Shown: piece after piece, positions 25,709 through 35,061 of the stretch
How the letters are laid out: each line of letters opens with the position of its first letter
Position numbering within the stretch: position 1 is the first letter of the stretch
Origin: an uncultured Flavobacteriales bacterium
GTDB lineage: Bacteria > Bacteroidota > Bacteroidia > Flavobacteriales_G > Salibacteraceae
Direction: 5' to 3'
DNA length: 64,000 nt
NCBI GenBank assembly: GCA_913057205.1
Contig: CAJXNO010000013.1
Coordinates: 1 to 64,000, forward strand
Made by a program: the position numbers and the translations under genes
Notes under the pieces: generated by a model
The model's input: the letters and a program-made list of their open reading frames with translations, nothing else
What the model was told of the DNA's origin: nothing
Databases searched by the model: none

Positions 25709-26995
25709 TCAGTGAGGGTCGTCTTGTGAAGGTGGGGGCGGAGGCATGGACTCCTGCTGGTCGTCAGGCTTGGCTGCATTCTTCTTTCCCAGCATTTCCA
25801 TCACTTCAACCGCAACATCGCGGTCGTTTGCCTTGATCATAGCCCAGGTCATCACAAGGGCGGTGGCGATGATCACAAAGAGTAGGATACCGTTATCAAA
25901 GGATGCCACTTGGAGCTCCTCCGGTATCGCAAAAAACAAGAGTACGGTGATCAATCCCCGGGGTGCTACGTAGACCTCAGGATAGATGTCTTTACCCAAG
26001 AACAATTGAAACATTACGAATCGGAGTCCATAGATCGATGCCAAGATCAACGCAGAGACCAAGATGACCTTGATGCTGAGCAAGGAGCTCAATACAATGG
26101 TGACACCAAAAATGATGAAGAAGAAGGTGCGTACGATGAACGCGGTTTCACCAGTTACGATGTGAAGCTCATGGAAAAGCGATTTCACACTGTCTTCTTT
26201 CAGAAAACGTTTCAAGAAGCCCGGGAAGAAGAGGTTGGAGTTGCTGATTACCAAGCCAAAAACCAAGATGATGATCAAGCTGGATAGGTGGAGCTGCTTT
26301 CCGATCGCGTAAAGCAAGATCAAGATCGCGATGAGCAGGAAGGTCTTTACTTGGGTCTTGATGTTCTGAAAGACGTAGACCAACCCATAAGACGCCACGG
26401 CACTTACCACGATGGTAATGACCAAACTTAAGAAGAATCCACCAACCGCCCCACCGTTTGATCCAGGTTCAGCCAATGAGGTCAGAAAGTAGAAGAACAT
26501 GATACCCAGGATATCGCTAAACGTACTCTCGTAGATGCAGAACTCCTTCTTCTGTTGCGGTAAAAATGAAACGGAAGGAATGATGATCGCGCTGCTCAGG
26601 ATCGATAAGGGTACGGCATAGATCATCGCATTCAGCCAACTGAAGTCGGGTAGGATGAGCATGATGATAAAGGCCGCAACCACCGAGGCAACCAAGAGCC
26701 CGAGCAAGGCAATGACAAACGAAAGTCCGATCAGCGGCATCTTTTGTCGCTCAAGTTTCAGGTCGAGCGCCGCTTCCAATACGATCATGATCAATCCAAC
26801 AATACCGAGGATTTCCAGGTAAGGAAACCAATCGATGCGTCCCACTTCAAAGTAGTCCATTGCCTGCTTGATCACAATACCCGTTAGAATCAGCATCAAC
26901 ACCGATGGGATGTTGTACCGCTTAGCAATCAGGTTGTAGAAGTAACTTAAGATGACCAGTACGGAGGCCGCGATGACCAAGCTATATGCACTCAT
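25709..26995 (-). CDS. Cation:proton antiporter (CPA1/NhaP-like)
   Basis: Inner-membrane Na+(K+)/H+ exchanger of 428 residues with about 11-12 hydrophobic helices over residues 1-390. The family core is visible in VLMLILTGIVIKQ, GLIMIVLEAALDLKL and PLSILSSAIIIPSVSFL, and in APRGLITVLLFF near the end. It lacks the large cytoplasmic C-terminal regulatory domain of longer NhaP or RCK-linked forms and ends in a short proline-rich tail (SMPPPPPSQDD). It shares the minus strand with the DUF389 gene 72 nt upstream, so the two may be cotranscribed. Confidence 0.88.
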   Translation of the reverse strand: MSAYSLVIAASVLVILSYFYNLIAKRYNIPSVLMLILTGIVIKQAMDYFEVGRIDWFPYLEILGIVGLIMIVLEAALDLKLERQKMPLIGLSFVIALLGLLVASVVAAFIIMLILPDFSWLNAMIYAVPLSILSSAIIIPSVSFLPQQKKEFCIYESTFSDILGIMFFYFLTSLAEPGSNGGAVGGFFLSLVITIVVSAVASYGLVYVFQNIKTQVKTFLLIAILILLYAIGKQLHLSSLIIILVFGLVISNSNLFFPGFLKRFLKEDSVKSLFHELHIVTGETAFIVRTFFFIIFGVTIVLSSLLSIKVILVSALILASIYGLRFVMFQLFLGKDIYPEVYVAPRGLITVLLFFAIPEELQVASFDNGILLFVIIATALVMTWAMIKANDRDVAVEVMEMLGKKNAAKPDDQQESMPPPPPSQDDPH

Positions 26996-27067
26996 GAAAC
27001 GTTGTGATCCTTTGGATTGAAGGGGAAAGGTAAGGAAAGGAACGACGCACCTTCGCTAGAGGCGGAC

Positions 27068-28582
27068 TTAATCTACCACCAGTTTCAAGGAATCCGCTTT
27101 GGTGCGCGTCTTCAACCAGTTCTCTAATCGGGCCAGCTCCTCTTTTGGCGGAAGCTTCTTGAAATGCACGTACGCGAACGTCACCGTATCGGCCTTCAGG
27201 CTGTCCATGGTGATGATCGGATTTTTCGTTAGGGTGAATTCCTGCACTGAACCGTGCTGTGCTCTGAGCTCTGCGGAGATGTCACCAATCGGCAACTCAC
27301 GTGATTTAAGCGTTACGATCTCATTCTGCAGTACCTTGATCTGCTCATCCTTTGATTGAAGCGCTTCTTCGTTGCGCTTATACAGGTCTTCGATGATGCC
27401 TGTCTTCATGCTCTGGTTCATCAGCTGAACCGTCTCCATATCCAGACCAGCGTCGTTGATCGGGCCTTGACGCACCACGAGAATGGCGTCGGCCAATCGT
27501 TCGTTGTTCTTCAACTTGTTCTCTAGCAGATCAAGGGTCTCTTGAGGCACAGGCTGACCGATCAAAGCCACTTCAATCTTTTTCTCATCCCCATCCACCG
27601 AAATGTTCTTGCTGATGACTTGGGCATGTTCGAAAACAAAGTTCTCCGTTACAAACACGCCTGCCTCACGTTGGAATACCGTCGTTTTTACAAGATCGTA
27701 TGCGATGTACAAACTAGGAAGGATCACGATGATGACGAAGGCAGTGATCCATCGTTTAACCCGCAACTCCTTGGCATGATCTATAAATTCTCGTGTCGGA
27801 TAGCGCAGGTAACGTACGATGATCGTGGTTGAAAGGCTGATGAATACCGAGTTGATCGTGAAAAGATAGAAGGCTCCAAAAAAGTACGACAGGTTGCCCG
27901 TAGCCAAACCGTAACCCGCTGTACACAAAGGTGGCATCAGTGCCGTGGCAATGGCCACCCCTGGAATGGCATTGCTCTTTTCCTTTCTAGACCCAGCCAC
28001 AATGCCTGCTAATCCTCCGAAGATTGCGATCAACACGTCCCATATCGTGGGTGTGGTGCGTGCTAAGAGTTCACTTTGGGCGTCGCTCAAAGGCGTAAGG
28101 AAAAAGTAGATGGTTGACGTAAGCACGGAGATGCCAACCATCAGTCCGAGGTTCTTTCCCGAACGTTTGATCAAATCGAAATCATTGATACCTACGCCCA
28201 TTCCAACCCCCATGATTGGCCCCATGAGGGGGGAGATCAACATGGCACCGATGATGACCGCCGCAGAGTTCATGTTCAATCCGATCGAGGCGACCAAGAT
28301 GGCGAAGACGAGGATCCAAACGTTGGTACCTTTGAATTCGATCCCTCGTTTGATGTAGTCGATGGTCTCCTGCGGATCGGCCTTGTCTTCCTCTAAGCTC
28401 GTGCGTTGACGCAAGAAGATCAGGAATTGCAATAACATGCGTCTGAAATCAGGACGCTCGTTTGGTATACCTGGGTCAGTGCTTGAGTTCGTCTGCTCTT
28501 GCGTGCCTTCCGAAGGAGTGTCAGACTTCGGTTGTTGCGATTGGTCTTGAGGGTCGGTTGGATTTTCCGAAGGAGTTGTCAT
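27068..28582 (-). CDS. DUF389 domain membrane protein
   Basis: A 504-residue inner-membrane protein from ATG 28582 (MTTPSENPTD); an in-frame extension to 28699 would run back into the divergent promoter region. It has a disordered Gln/Pro/Ser-rich start (~1-55), then a hydrophobic DUF389 block with six or so helices (for example MNSAAVIIGAMLISPLMGPIMG, with the conserved GAMLISPLMGPI core), then a ~190-residue soluble C-terminal part. No transport substrate is known for the family. It is divergent to the fused E1 gene. Confidence 0.88.
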   Translation of the reverse strand: MTTPSENPTDPQDQSQQPKSDTPSEGTQEQTNSSTDPGIPNERPDFRRMLLQFLIFLRQRTSLEEDKADPQETIDYIKRGIEFKGTNVWILVFAILVASIGLNMNSAAVIIGAMLISPLMGPIMGVGMGVGINDFDLIKRSGKNLGLMVGISVLTSTIYFFLTPLSDAQSELLARTTPTIWDVLIAIFGGLAGIVAGSRKEKSNAIPGVAIATALMPPLCTAGYGLATGNLSYFFGAFYLFTINSVFISLSTTIIVRYLRYPTREFIDHAKELRVKRWITAFVIIVILPSLYIAYDLVKTTVFQREAGVFVTENFVFEHAQVISKNISVDGDEKKIEVALIGQPVPQETLDLLENKLKNNERLADAILVVRQGPINDAGLDMETVQLMNQSMKTGIIEDLYKRNEEALQSKDEQIKVLQNEIVTLKSRELPIGDISAELRAQHGSVQEFTLTKNPIITMDSLKADTVTFAYVHFKKLPPKEELARLENWLKTRTKADSLKLVVD

Positions 28583-28686
28583 AAGGAAATTTGAGCTACT
28601 AAAATGCGAAAAGATTTCGTTGGATAACTTGAAATTATCTGCTGTAAGGATTCTCAACTCATGCAGGTCGTGGCCTGATCGAATGC

Positions 28687-28694
28687 TATCTTTG
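28687..28694 (+). promoter_or_regulatory. Promoter -7 element before the fused E1 gene
   Basis: TATCTTTG is an exact TAnnTTTG match, 19 nt before ATG 28714. No clear -33 TTG is seen at the proper distance. It supports ATG 28714 over GTG 28705 as the start codon, since initiation near 28700 would leave almost no leader for the GTG. Confidence 0.5.
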
Positions 28695-28713
28695 AACACC
28701 GAAAGTGAGAGTT

Positions 28714-30810
28714 ATGAGTGAATCAACGAAGGAAGCGAAGAAGAAAACCCTACCGGTAGAAGAAGATGTACTCCTAAAGGCGTGGAGGTTGATGAGCACC
28801 GCAAAGCGGATGAGTAACCTTTACAACGAAAACATCCAGCTTACGTCAAAGTACGTGCACGCTACCAGCCGTGGACATGAAGCAGCTCAGCTGGCGTTGG
28901 CCTTGCAATTGAAACCGCAGGATTGGGTAGCGCCGTACTACCGCGATGATGCTATCCTTTTGGGTATCGGTATGACGCCCTACGACCTCATGCTGCAGCT
29001 TTTTGCGAAGCGTGAAGATCCTTTCTCGGGAGGACGAACCTACTACAGTCACCCATCGCTCAACGATCCAGATAAACCGAAGATCCCGCATCAATCCAGT
29101 GCAACGGGAATGCAGGCCATTCCTACCACCGGAGTTGGGATGGGTATCCAGTACAAAGAACAACAAGGTCTGGCAGAAGACTACGGCGGTGAGAATCCCG
29201 TTGTGGTATGTTCCCTCGGTGATGCATCGATCACAGAGGGTGAAGTAGCTGAAGCATTCCAGATGGCGGTGCTGAAGCAGCTACCTATGCTCTATTTCAT
29301 CCAAGACAATGAATGGGATATTTCAGCCAGCGCCGATGAGATCCGAGTAGGCGATGCCTCACATTACGCGAAAGGATTCAAGGGCATGGAGGTGATCACG
29401 GTAGAGTATGGTCATGACTTTGTGCAATGCTACACGGCCTTGAAAAAGGCGATTGATACCATCCGTAAGGAGCGTAGGCCGTTTTTGGTTCACCTGAAGG
29501 TGCCATTGTTGAGTCACCACACCTCCGGCGTTCGCATGGAGTGGTATCGGGACGATCTAGAGGATGATCGCAAGCGCGATCCACATCCTTATATGAGGAA
29601 GCAGCTATTGGATGCGGGAATGGAAGCCTCCGCACTGGATCGCTTGGAATCCGAAGCCATTGCTTTGGTAGAGGCTGATTTCAAACGGGCACAGGAAGCA
29701 GAGGATCCCAAGCCCGAAGACCTTACCAAGCACATGTACGCACCCACTCCGATTACAGAAGAGAAAGGAGAGCGTGATCCAGCAGGAAAGGAGAAGACCG
29801 TGATGGTGGATAGCGCCCTGTTTGCTGTGCGTGAGTTATTGTCGAAACACCCAGAGGCCCTGCTTTACGGGCAAGACGTAGGACACCGTTTGGGCGGTGT
29901 GTTCCGCGAAGCAGCAACATTAGCCCAGCAGTTTGGAAAAGACCGGGTGTTCAACACGCCTATTCAAGAGGCATTTATCATTGGTTCAACGGTGGGAATG
30001 AGTGCAGTTGGACTGAAGCCCATTGTTGAAGTCCAATTTGCAGATTACATCTGGCCAGGGCTCAACCAGCTTTTCACAGAGGTGAGCAGAAGCTGCTACC
30101 TCAGCAACGGTAAATGGCCGGTGAGCTGTGTGATCCGTGTGCCGATCGGGGCATACGGTAGTGGAGGGCCCTACCACAGCTCTTCTGTAGAAAGTGTACT
30201 GTCTAACATACGCGGAATCAAAGTGGCCTATCCTAGTACCGGAGCTGACCTGAAGGGGCTACTAAAAGCGGCCTTCTACGATCCGAATCCATGTGTGCTA
30301 CTCGAGCATAAGGGATTGTATTGGTCAAAGATCAAAGGCACGGAAGGCGCGAAGACCACGGAGCCAGATGAAGACTACGTCGTGCCCTTTGGTAAGGCCA
30401 GGGTGGTTCAAGAGGCTGACCCTGAGAAAGTAGCTAGCGGTGAGAGCTGTGTGGTGATCACTTATGGACGTGGCGTCTATTGGAGCAGGGATGCAGCAAA
30501 GGCATTCCCTGGTCAGGTGGAGATCTTGGACCTCCGATCCATTCAGCCGGTTGACGCAGAAGCCATCTTCGGTGCGTCCAAACGTCACAACAAAGTAGTG
30601 GTGGTAACGGAGGAGCCCCGGGGCAATAGTTTTGCGCAAGGAATTGCTGGACGCATCGTTGATGATTGCTTTGAGGACCTCGATGCGCCTGTGATCACCG
30701 TAGGTGCCATCGATACCCCTGCAATCCCGTTGAACGAGACCTTGGAAGCGACCTACCTACCAGATGCGGAGCGTGTGCGTGAGGCGTTGGCTCGTGTGCT
30801 GAACTTTTAA
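28714..30810 (+). CDS. Branched-chain 2-oxoacid dehydrogenase E1, fused alpha and beta subunits
   Basis: Thiamine-diphosphate enzyme of about 698 residues that decarboxylates branched-chain 2-oxoacids (Val/Ile/Leu breakdown, also primers for iso-fatty acids) and passes the acyl group to the E2 lipoyl domain. The alpha half (~1-330) has the ThDP motif CSLGDASITEGEVAEAF running to NEWDIS. The beta half (~350-698) has YGQDVGHRLGGVFREA, FNTPIQEAFIIGSTVG and VVVTEEPRGNSFAQGI. Fusion of the subunits in one chain is common in Bacteroidota. E2 and E3 are not in the window. Confidence 0.9.
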   Translation: MSESTKEAKKKTLPVEEDVLLKAWRLMSTAKRMSNLYNENIQLTSKYVHATSRGHEAAQLALALQLKPQDWVAPYYRDDAILLGIGMTPYDLMLQLFAKREDPFSGGRTYYSHPSLNDPDKPKIPHQSSATGMQAIPTTGVGMGIQYKEQQGLAEDYGGENPVVVCSLGDASITEGEVAEAFQMAVLKQLPMLYFIQDNEWDISASADEIRVGDASHYAKGFKGMEVITVEYGHDFVQCYTALKKAIDTIRKERRPFLVHLKVPLLSHHTSGVRMEWYRDDLEDDRKRDPHPYMRKQLLDAGMEASALDRLESEAIALVEADFKRAQEAEDPKPEDLTKHMYAPTPITEEKGERDPAGKEKTVMVDSALFAVRELLSKHPEALLYGQDVGHRLGGVFREAATLAQQFGKDRVFNTPIQEAFIIGSTVGMSAVGLKPIVEVQFADYIWPGLNQLFTEVSRSCYLSNGKWPVSCVIRVPIGAYGSGGPYHSSSVESVLSNIRGIKVAYPSTGADLKGLLKAAFYDPNPCVLLEHKGLYWSKIKGTEGAKTTEPDEDYVVPFGKARVVQEADPEKVASGESCVVITYGRGVYWSRDAAKAFPGQVEILDLRSIQPVDAEAIFGASKRHNKVVVVTEEPRGNSFAQGIAGRIVDDCFEDLDAPVITVGAIDTPAIPLNETLEATYLPDAERVREALARVLNF

Positions 30811-30889
30811 GCAACAATCATCCAAACCTTCCGAGGCTGTTTTGCGTACTTCGTAGAGTGGACTCAACAAGTAATATGCCTGTTTGTCC

Positions 30890-30897
30890 TACATTTG
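30890..30897 (+). promoter_or_regulatory. Promoter -7 element before the secreted subtilisin gene
   Basis: TACATTTG matches TAnnTTTG exactly and lies 42 nt before ATG 30939. No convincing -33 TTG is visible at 19-21 nt upstream. Confidence 0.45.
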
Positions 30898-30938
30898 ATC
30901 ATCCACCCGCTTGACATTGAATAACTTAAGAAACTAGC

Positions 30939-33900
30939 ATGATTGTACGTAGTACCCAATTGATCGCCTTTTCTTTTCTTCTTTTTGTTTCATCCGCTCT
31001 CTTTGCTCAATCAGACAATGAAGGTATAAGGAAGGATGTAGAGGCACTTCAGTCGCTGGCCAAGCGCTTGCATGACCAACATAAGAAAGACAGTTTAGAG
31101 ATTGAGCGCCTCAAAGATCGCTTCGGCGAGTCGGTTGTGATGGAGATCGGCGAGGATGGTAAGATCACCCAATTGGTTGGCTTCAACGAACGCGGGTTCC
31201 CAGAGTTCTATGAAACCTACAATGCCAATGCCGCAGCAACCATCAATACAGATGATGTCCATCCAGGTGGTGGTGCGGGTTTCAACCTCACAGGTGCCGG
31301 AATCGAAATCGGTGAGTGGGATGGAGGAGCGGTACGTGCAACGCATCAAGAGTTAACAGGTAGAGTAACCCAAGTGGATGGTGCAACGACACTGAGTGAC
31401 CATGCGACCCACGTAGCAGGAACGATGATTGCTAGCGGTGTGCAAGCTTCAGCTAAAGGCATGGCCTATGAAGCGGAGCTGAAGGCGCACAGCTTTTCTA
31501 ATGATGAGTCGGAGATGGCCACTTATGCTGCCACAGATAGCGCCATTGTTTCTAATCACAGCTATGGTACCATTACGGGTTGGTACTACAACTCTGGAGC
31601 TCAAGCATGGTATTGGTACGGAGAACCCAGTATCAGTCAAACCGAGGACTACCTTTTCGGGTTTTACAACTATTGGGCCTATGTGTGGGACACCATAGCA
31701 AACGCCGCACCGAACTACCTTATCGTGAAGTCGGCCGGTAACGATCGGAACGACAATATTTCAGCGAGTGCGAATGATACCCACTTTGTTTGGTCATCGG
31801 GTTGGACACTTTCCACACAGGCTCGTGCTGCCGATTGTCCAACAGGCTACGATTGCATCTCCACGCAGGGAAATGCGAAGAACATCCTCACTGTAGGTGC
31901 GGTAGCGGATATTGCTGCAGGCTACTCTCAGCCGAGCAATGTGGTGATGAGTTCTTTTAGTGGGTGGGGGCCAACAGACGATGGACGAATCAAACCGGAT
32001 ATTGTGGGTAATGGTATCTCCCTTTATTCTTCAGGTTCAGCGTCAAATACGGACTATTATAACAGCAGTGGAACGTCTATGAGCGCGCCGAATGTTACAG
32101 GTTCACTTGCCTTGATCCAAGAGTATTACGAGGAACAGAATTCCGCATTCTTACGCTCTTCTGCTTTGAAGGCTTTGGTTATTCACACGGCAAACGAGGC
32201 CGGTAATGATGATGGTCCTGACTACCGTTTTGGATGGGGCTTGATGGATACCCGTGCGGCTGTTGAGCATTTGGAAGACACGAATTCCATCGTTACCTGG
32301 GATGACCTCAACAACAACGATTCCTTGGTCTACAACTATTACTTCGATGGCACGGAGCCGATCATCGCAACAATTTGCTGGAATGATCCTGCGGGCACAC
32401 CGGTTGCTGCTTCCTTAGACCCAACAACTTCTATGCTGGTGAATGACCTTGACCTTCGTGTGATCAATGACTCGTCTAACATCGAGTACCAGCCCTGGAT
32501 CTTGAACCCTTCATCACCAGCGAATGCGGCAACAACGGGTGATAATTTTCGGGATAATGTGGAGAAAGTGGAGATCCAGAATCCGGATGCCGGTTGGTAC
32601 ACATTCAAGATTACACATAAAGGTAGCTTAGTGAACCCTCAGGAAGTATCCGTGGTGATCAGTAGAAAGGCAGATCCGCCCGTAGGCTGCTTAACAACCA
32701 CGAGTTCACTGAACCCATCCATCTGCCAAGGGCAAACGTATACCGCACCTTCTGGAATGATGCTTATGACAACCGGGGTCTACAGCGATACGATCATGAA
32801 TGCAGCAGGTTGTGATAGTGTGATCACCATTAACCTTACCGTATCAAACCCTCAGGTGAATATCGCATCGTCTGCTACAGGATGCAGTAACGCCAGTCCA
32901 AATCTGACCACGAGTGTTGCGGGTGGACAAGCACCGTTCAGTTATCTATGGAGCACTGGATCTACCAACAGTTCACTTCTAAGCGTAGCTAATGGCACAT
33001 ATACGGTTACCGTTACAGACAACATCGGATGTACAGATAGCGAAACGATCAATGTCAATACGACCATCGATAACGTACCGCCAACGGTGGTAACACAAAA
33101 CGTCACGCTGACGTTAGATGCCACAGGCAATGCTGCATTGACAGTAGGTCAAGTGGATGATGGTTCAACAGACAATTGTGCAATCGCTTCCATGTCGCTA
33201 GATCAAACCAGCTTTAATTGCGGTGATATCGGAAGCAACTCCGTGAACTTAACGGTTGTCGACTCCGCTGGAAACAACGCTTCGGCTAGTGCAACCGTAA
33301 CGGTTGAGGACAATACTGCTCCGCAAGCAAGCGCATCCAACGCGACGATCTACGTTGATGCCTCGGGCGCTGCATCGATCACCGCTGCTCAAGTGGATAA
33401 TGGATCTACGGACAACTGCGGTATCAGCACTTTGAGTTTGTCGCAAACAAACTTCAACTGTGGCAATCTTGGTGCAAACTCGGTGACGTTTACAGCAGAA
33501 GACGCTTCAGGCAATCAGGCAAGCACTACCATTACTATTACTGTTGTGGATACGATCAATCCAACGGTCAGCGGACAGAGCGCTACTGTTTACTTGGATA
33601 ACAGTGGTGCAGTAAGTGTAACGGCTGCTATGTTATCTGCTGCAGCAACGGACAACTGTTCGGTCAATAGCTTTACCGTGAGTCCGAACAACTTCACGTG
33701 TGCCGATCTAGGGGTGCAGAATATCACCTTGACGGCTAATGATGTCGCAGGCAACAGCACCAACATGATTGTACAGGTTACCGTGGTGGATACGATCGCA
33801 CCAAGCATGTCAGTCGTTAATACGACCTTGAATCTGGATGCTTCTGGAATGGCTACACTCACAGGCAGCTCTTTGCTTTCAAATGCAAGCGACAACTGTG

Positions 33901-35045
33901 GGGTGGATTCGATCACTGTTTCTCAATCTCTTTTTGACTGCAATGACATCATGGTTGGAGGTATACCGGTTACCGTGATGGTGTACGATGGAAGTGGAAA
34001 TATTGGACAAGAGGTGGTCAATGTACAGGTGGTTGACAACAGCGTGCCAACCCTAAGCTTACAAACAACCACGATCTACTTGGATGAGAACGGCTCAGCA
34101 GGAGTGACACCCTCTATGGTGGTAGATACAGCCTATGATAACTGTGGTATTTCTCAGCTTTTTGTAACCCCAGCAACATTTGATTGCAATGCGATTGGAC
34201 AAGCATCCGTGACCGTATTTGCTTATGATGAGAATGGAAATATGACCAATGAGAGCATCCAGATCAATGTAGTTGACGAAATGCCGCCTGCCGTTGTAGG
34301 TCAGTCTACTACAGTTTACCTGAACGCACAAGGAGAGGCTGTGATCGATGCGCTGGATATCGAGAATGGAAGTACAGATAACTGCGGTGTTGAAGCGTTT
34401 TCACTCTCAAAGTATCTCTTCACCTGTGATGATCAGGGGACTTCTAGTACATGGTTGATCGTTACTGATGTGAACGGCAATGCAGACTCTGCCGAGTTTG
34501 AAGTGGTAGTGATGGATACCTTCAATCAGGTAACCGGATTCGTTTGGTCAGATGGCATCGTTGCGGGTGTTGATGACAGTGTGCGCGTAGACCTTCAAGC
34601 TGGTGCCAGCTATCAATGGGGTGCGAACAATGGAAACATTATTTCGCAAAACAACAATGAGGCGGTGGTGAGCTATACGAATGGACCCAATGCTTCGGTA
34701 TGGGTGGTACAGACAGCAGCTACCGGATGTGTGGATAAGGTGGTTAAGAAGGTGAAGGTTTGGCCACTTGAAGTGGCTGAAATCAATGGCGGGTCACTCG
34801 GCTTCAAGGTGTTCCCAAACCCCACCTCTGTTGTGCTCAACATCGCTTTAGAGGATGGGAATGCCGCTGACCTTGAGTTGCTGCTTTACAATACGATCGG
34901 TCAAAGGGTCTACCAAGAACGGGTGGGCAATCTACAAAGAGGTACGCAACACAGCATCTCGGTTCCCGACCTTGCCACAGGAACTTATGTCTTGCACCTC
35001 AAGCATACCCAAGGTGAGGAGCGTTTCCGCATCTTGATCGAGTAG
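30939..35045 (+). CDS. Secreted S8 (subtilisin-like) serine peptidase with SprB-type and six Ig/HYR-like repeats, T9SS cargo
   Basis: A 1368-residue exported protease. Order: signal peptide (~1-24, ending LFAQ); short prodomain-like helix; S8 catalytic domain with Asp128 (EIGEWDGG), His158 (DHATHVAGT) and Ser380 (SSGTSMSAPNVTG); a beta domain (~440-585); a SprB-like repeat (GGQAPFSYLWSTGST, ~650-705); six tandem ~81-residue repeats (~713-1194); and a type A T9SS sorting domain (FKVFPNPTS to the end). In Bacteroidota such proteins are exported by the Sec and type IX systems and released or attached to the surface. Likely an extracellular protein-degrading enzyme. Confidence 0.92.
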   Translation: MIVRSTQLIAFSFLLFVSSALFAQSDNEGIRKDVEALQSLAKRLHDQHKKDSLEIERLKDRFGESVVMEIGEDGKITQLVGFNERGFPEFYETYNANAAATINTDDVHPGGGAGFNLTGAGIEIGEWDGGAVRATHQELTGRVTQVDGATTLSDHATHVAGTMIASGVQASAKGMAYEAELKAHSFSNDESEMATYAATDSAIVSNHSYGTITGWYYNSGAQAWYWYGEPSISQTEDYLFGFYNYWAYVWDTIANAAPNYLIVKSAGNDRNDNISASANDTHFVWSSGWTLSTQARAADCPTGYDCISTQGNAKNILTVGAVADIAAGYSQPSNVVMSSFSGWGPTDDGRIKPDIVGNGISLYSSGSASNTDYYNSSGTSMSAPNVTGSLALIQEYYEEQNSAFLRSSALKALVIHTANEAGNDDGPDYRFGWGLMDTRAAVEHLEDTNSIVTWDDLNNNDSLVYNYYFDGTEPIIATICWNDPAGTPVAASLDPTTSMLVNDLDLRVINDSSNIEYQPWILNPSSPANAATTGDNFRDNVEKVEIQNPDAGWYTFKITHKGSLVNPQEVSVVISRKADPPVGCLTTTSSLNPSICQGQTYTAPSGMMLMTTGVYSDTIMNAAGCDSVITINLTVSNPQVNIASSATGCSNASPNLTTSVAGGQAPFSYLWSTGSTNSSLLSVANGTYTVTVTDNIGCTDSETINVNTTIDNVPPTVVTQNVTLTLDATGNAALTVGQVDDGSTDNCAIASMSLDQTSFNCGDIGSNSVNLTVVDSAGNNASASATVTVEDNTAPQASASNATIYVDASGAASITAAQVDNGSTDNCGISTLSLSQTNFNCGNLGANSVTFTAEDASGNQASTTITITVVDTINPTVSGQSATVYLDNSGAVSVTAAMLSAAATDNCSVNSFTVSPNNFTCADLGVQNITLTANDVAGNSTNMIVQVTVVDTIAPSMSVVNTTLNLDASGMATLTGSSLLSNASDNCGVDSITVSQSLFDCNDIMVGGIPVTVMVYDGSGNIGQEVVNVQVVDNSVPTLSLQTTTIYLDENGSAGVTPSMVVDTAYDNCGISQLFVTPATFDCNAIGQASVTVFAYDENGNMTNESIQINVVDEMPPAVVGQSTTVYLNAQGEAVIDALDIENGSTDNCGVEAFSLSKYLFTCDDQGTSSTWLIVTDVNGNADSAEFEVVVMDTFNQVTGFVWSDGIVAGVDDSVRVDLQAGASYQWGANNGNIISQNNNEAVVSYTNGPNASVWVVQTAATGCVDKVVKKVKVWPLEVAEINGGSLGFKVFPNPTSVVLNIALEDGNAADLELLLYNTIGQRVYQERVGNLQRGTQHSISVPDLATGTYVLHLKHTQGEERFRILIE
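33070..34520 (+). repeat. Six tandem Ig/HYR-like repeats inside the subtilisin gene
   Basis: Six units of about 240 bases start near 33075, 33318, 33556, 33799, 34041 and 34281. Each encodes (V/A)P, then a strand of the type TTxYLDxxGxA, a DNCG/DNCS motif, a second Cys in (F)xC(N/D/A)D, and V(V/E)D at the boundary. Paired Cys per unit would form a disulfide. DNA identity between units is clearly lower than protein similarity, so the expansion is old. Confidence 0.8.
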
Positions 35046-35061
35046 TAAGAAAGGCAGTATT

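Noticed and set aside
33070-34520. CRISPR array or recent DNA tandem repeat
   Set aside because: The periodicity is at protein level (about 240 bases, in frame, inside one gene) with diverged DNA; there are no short identical repeats with unique spacers.
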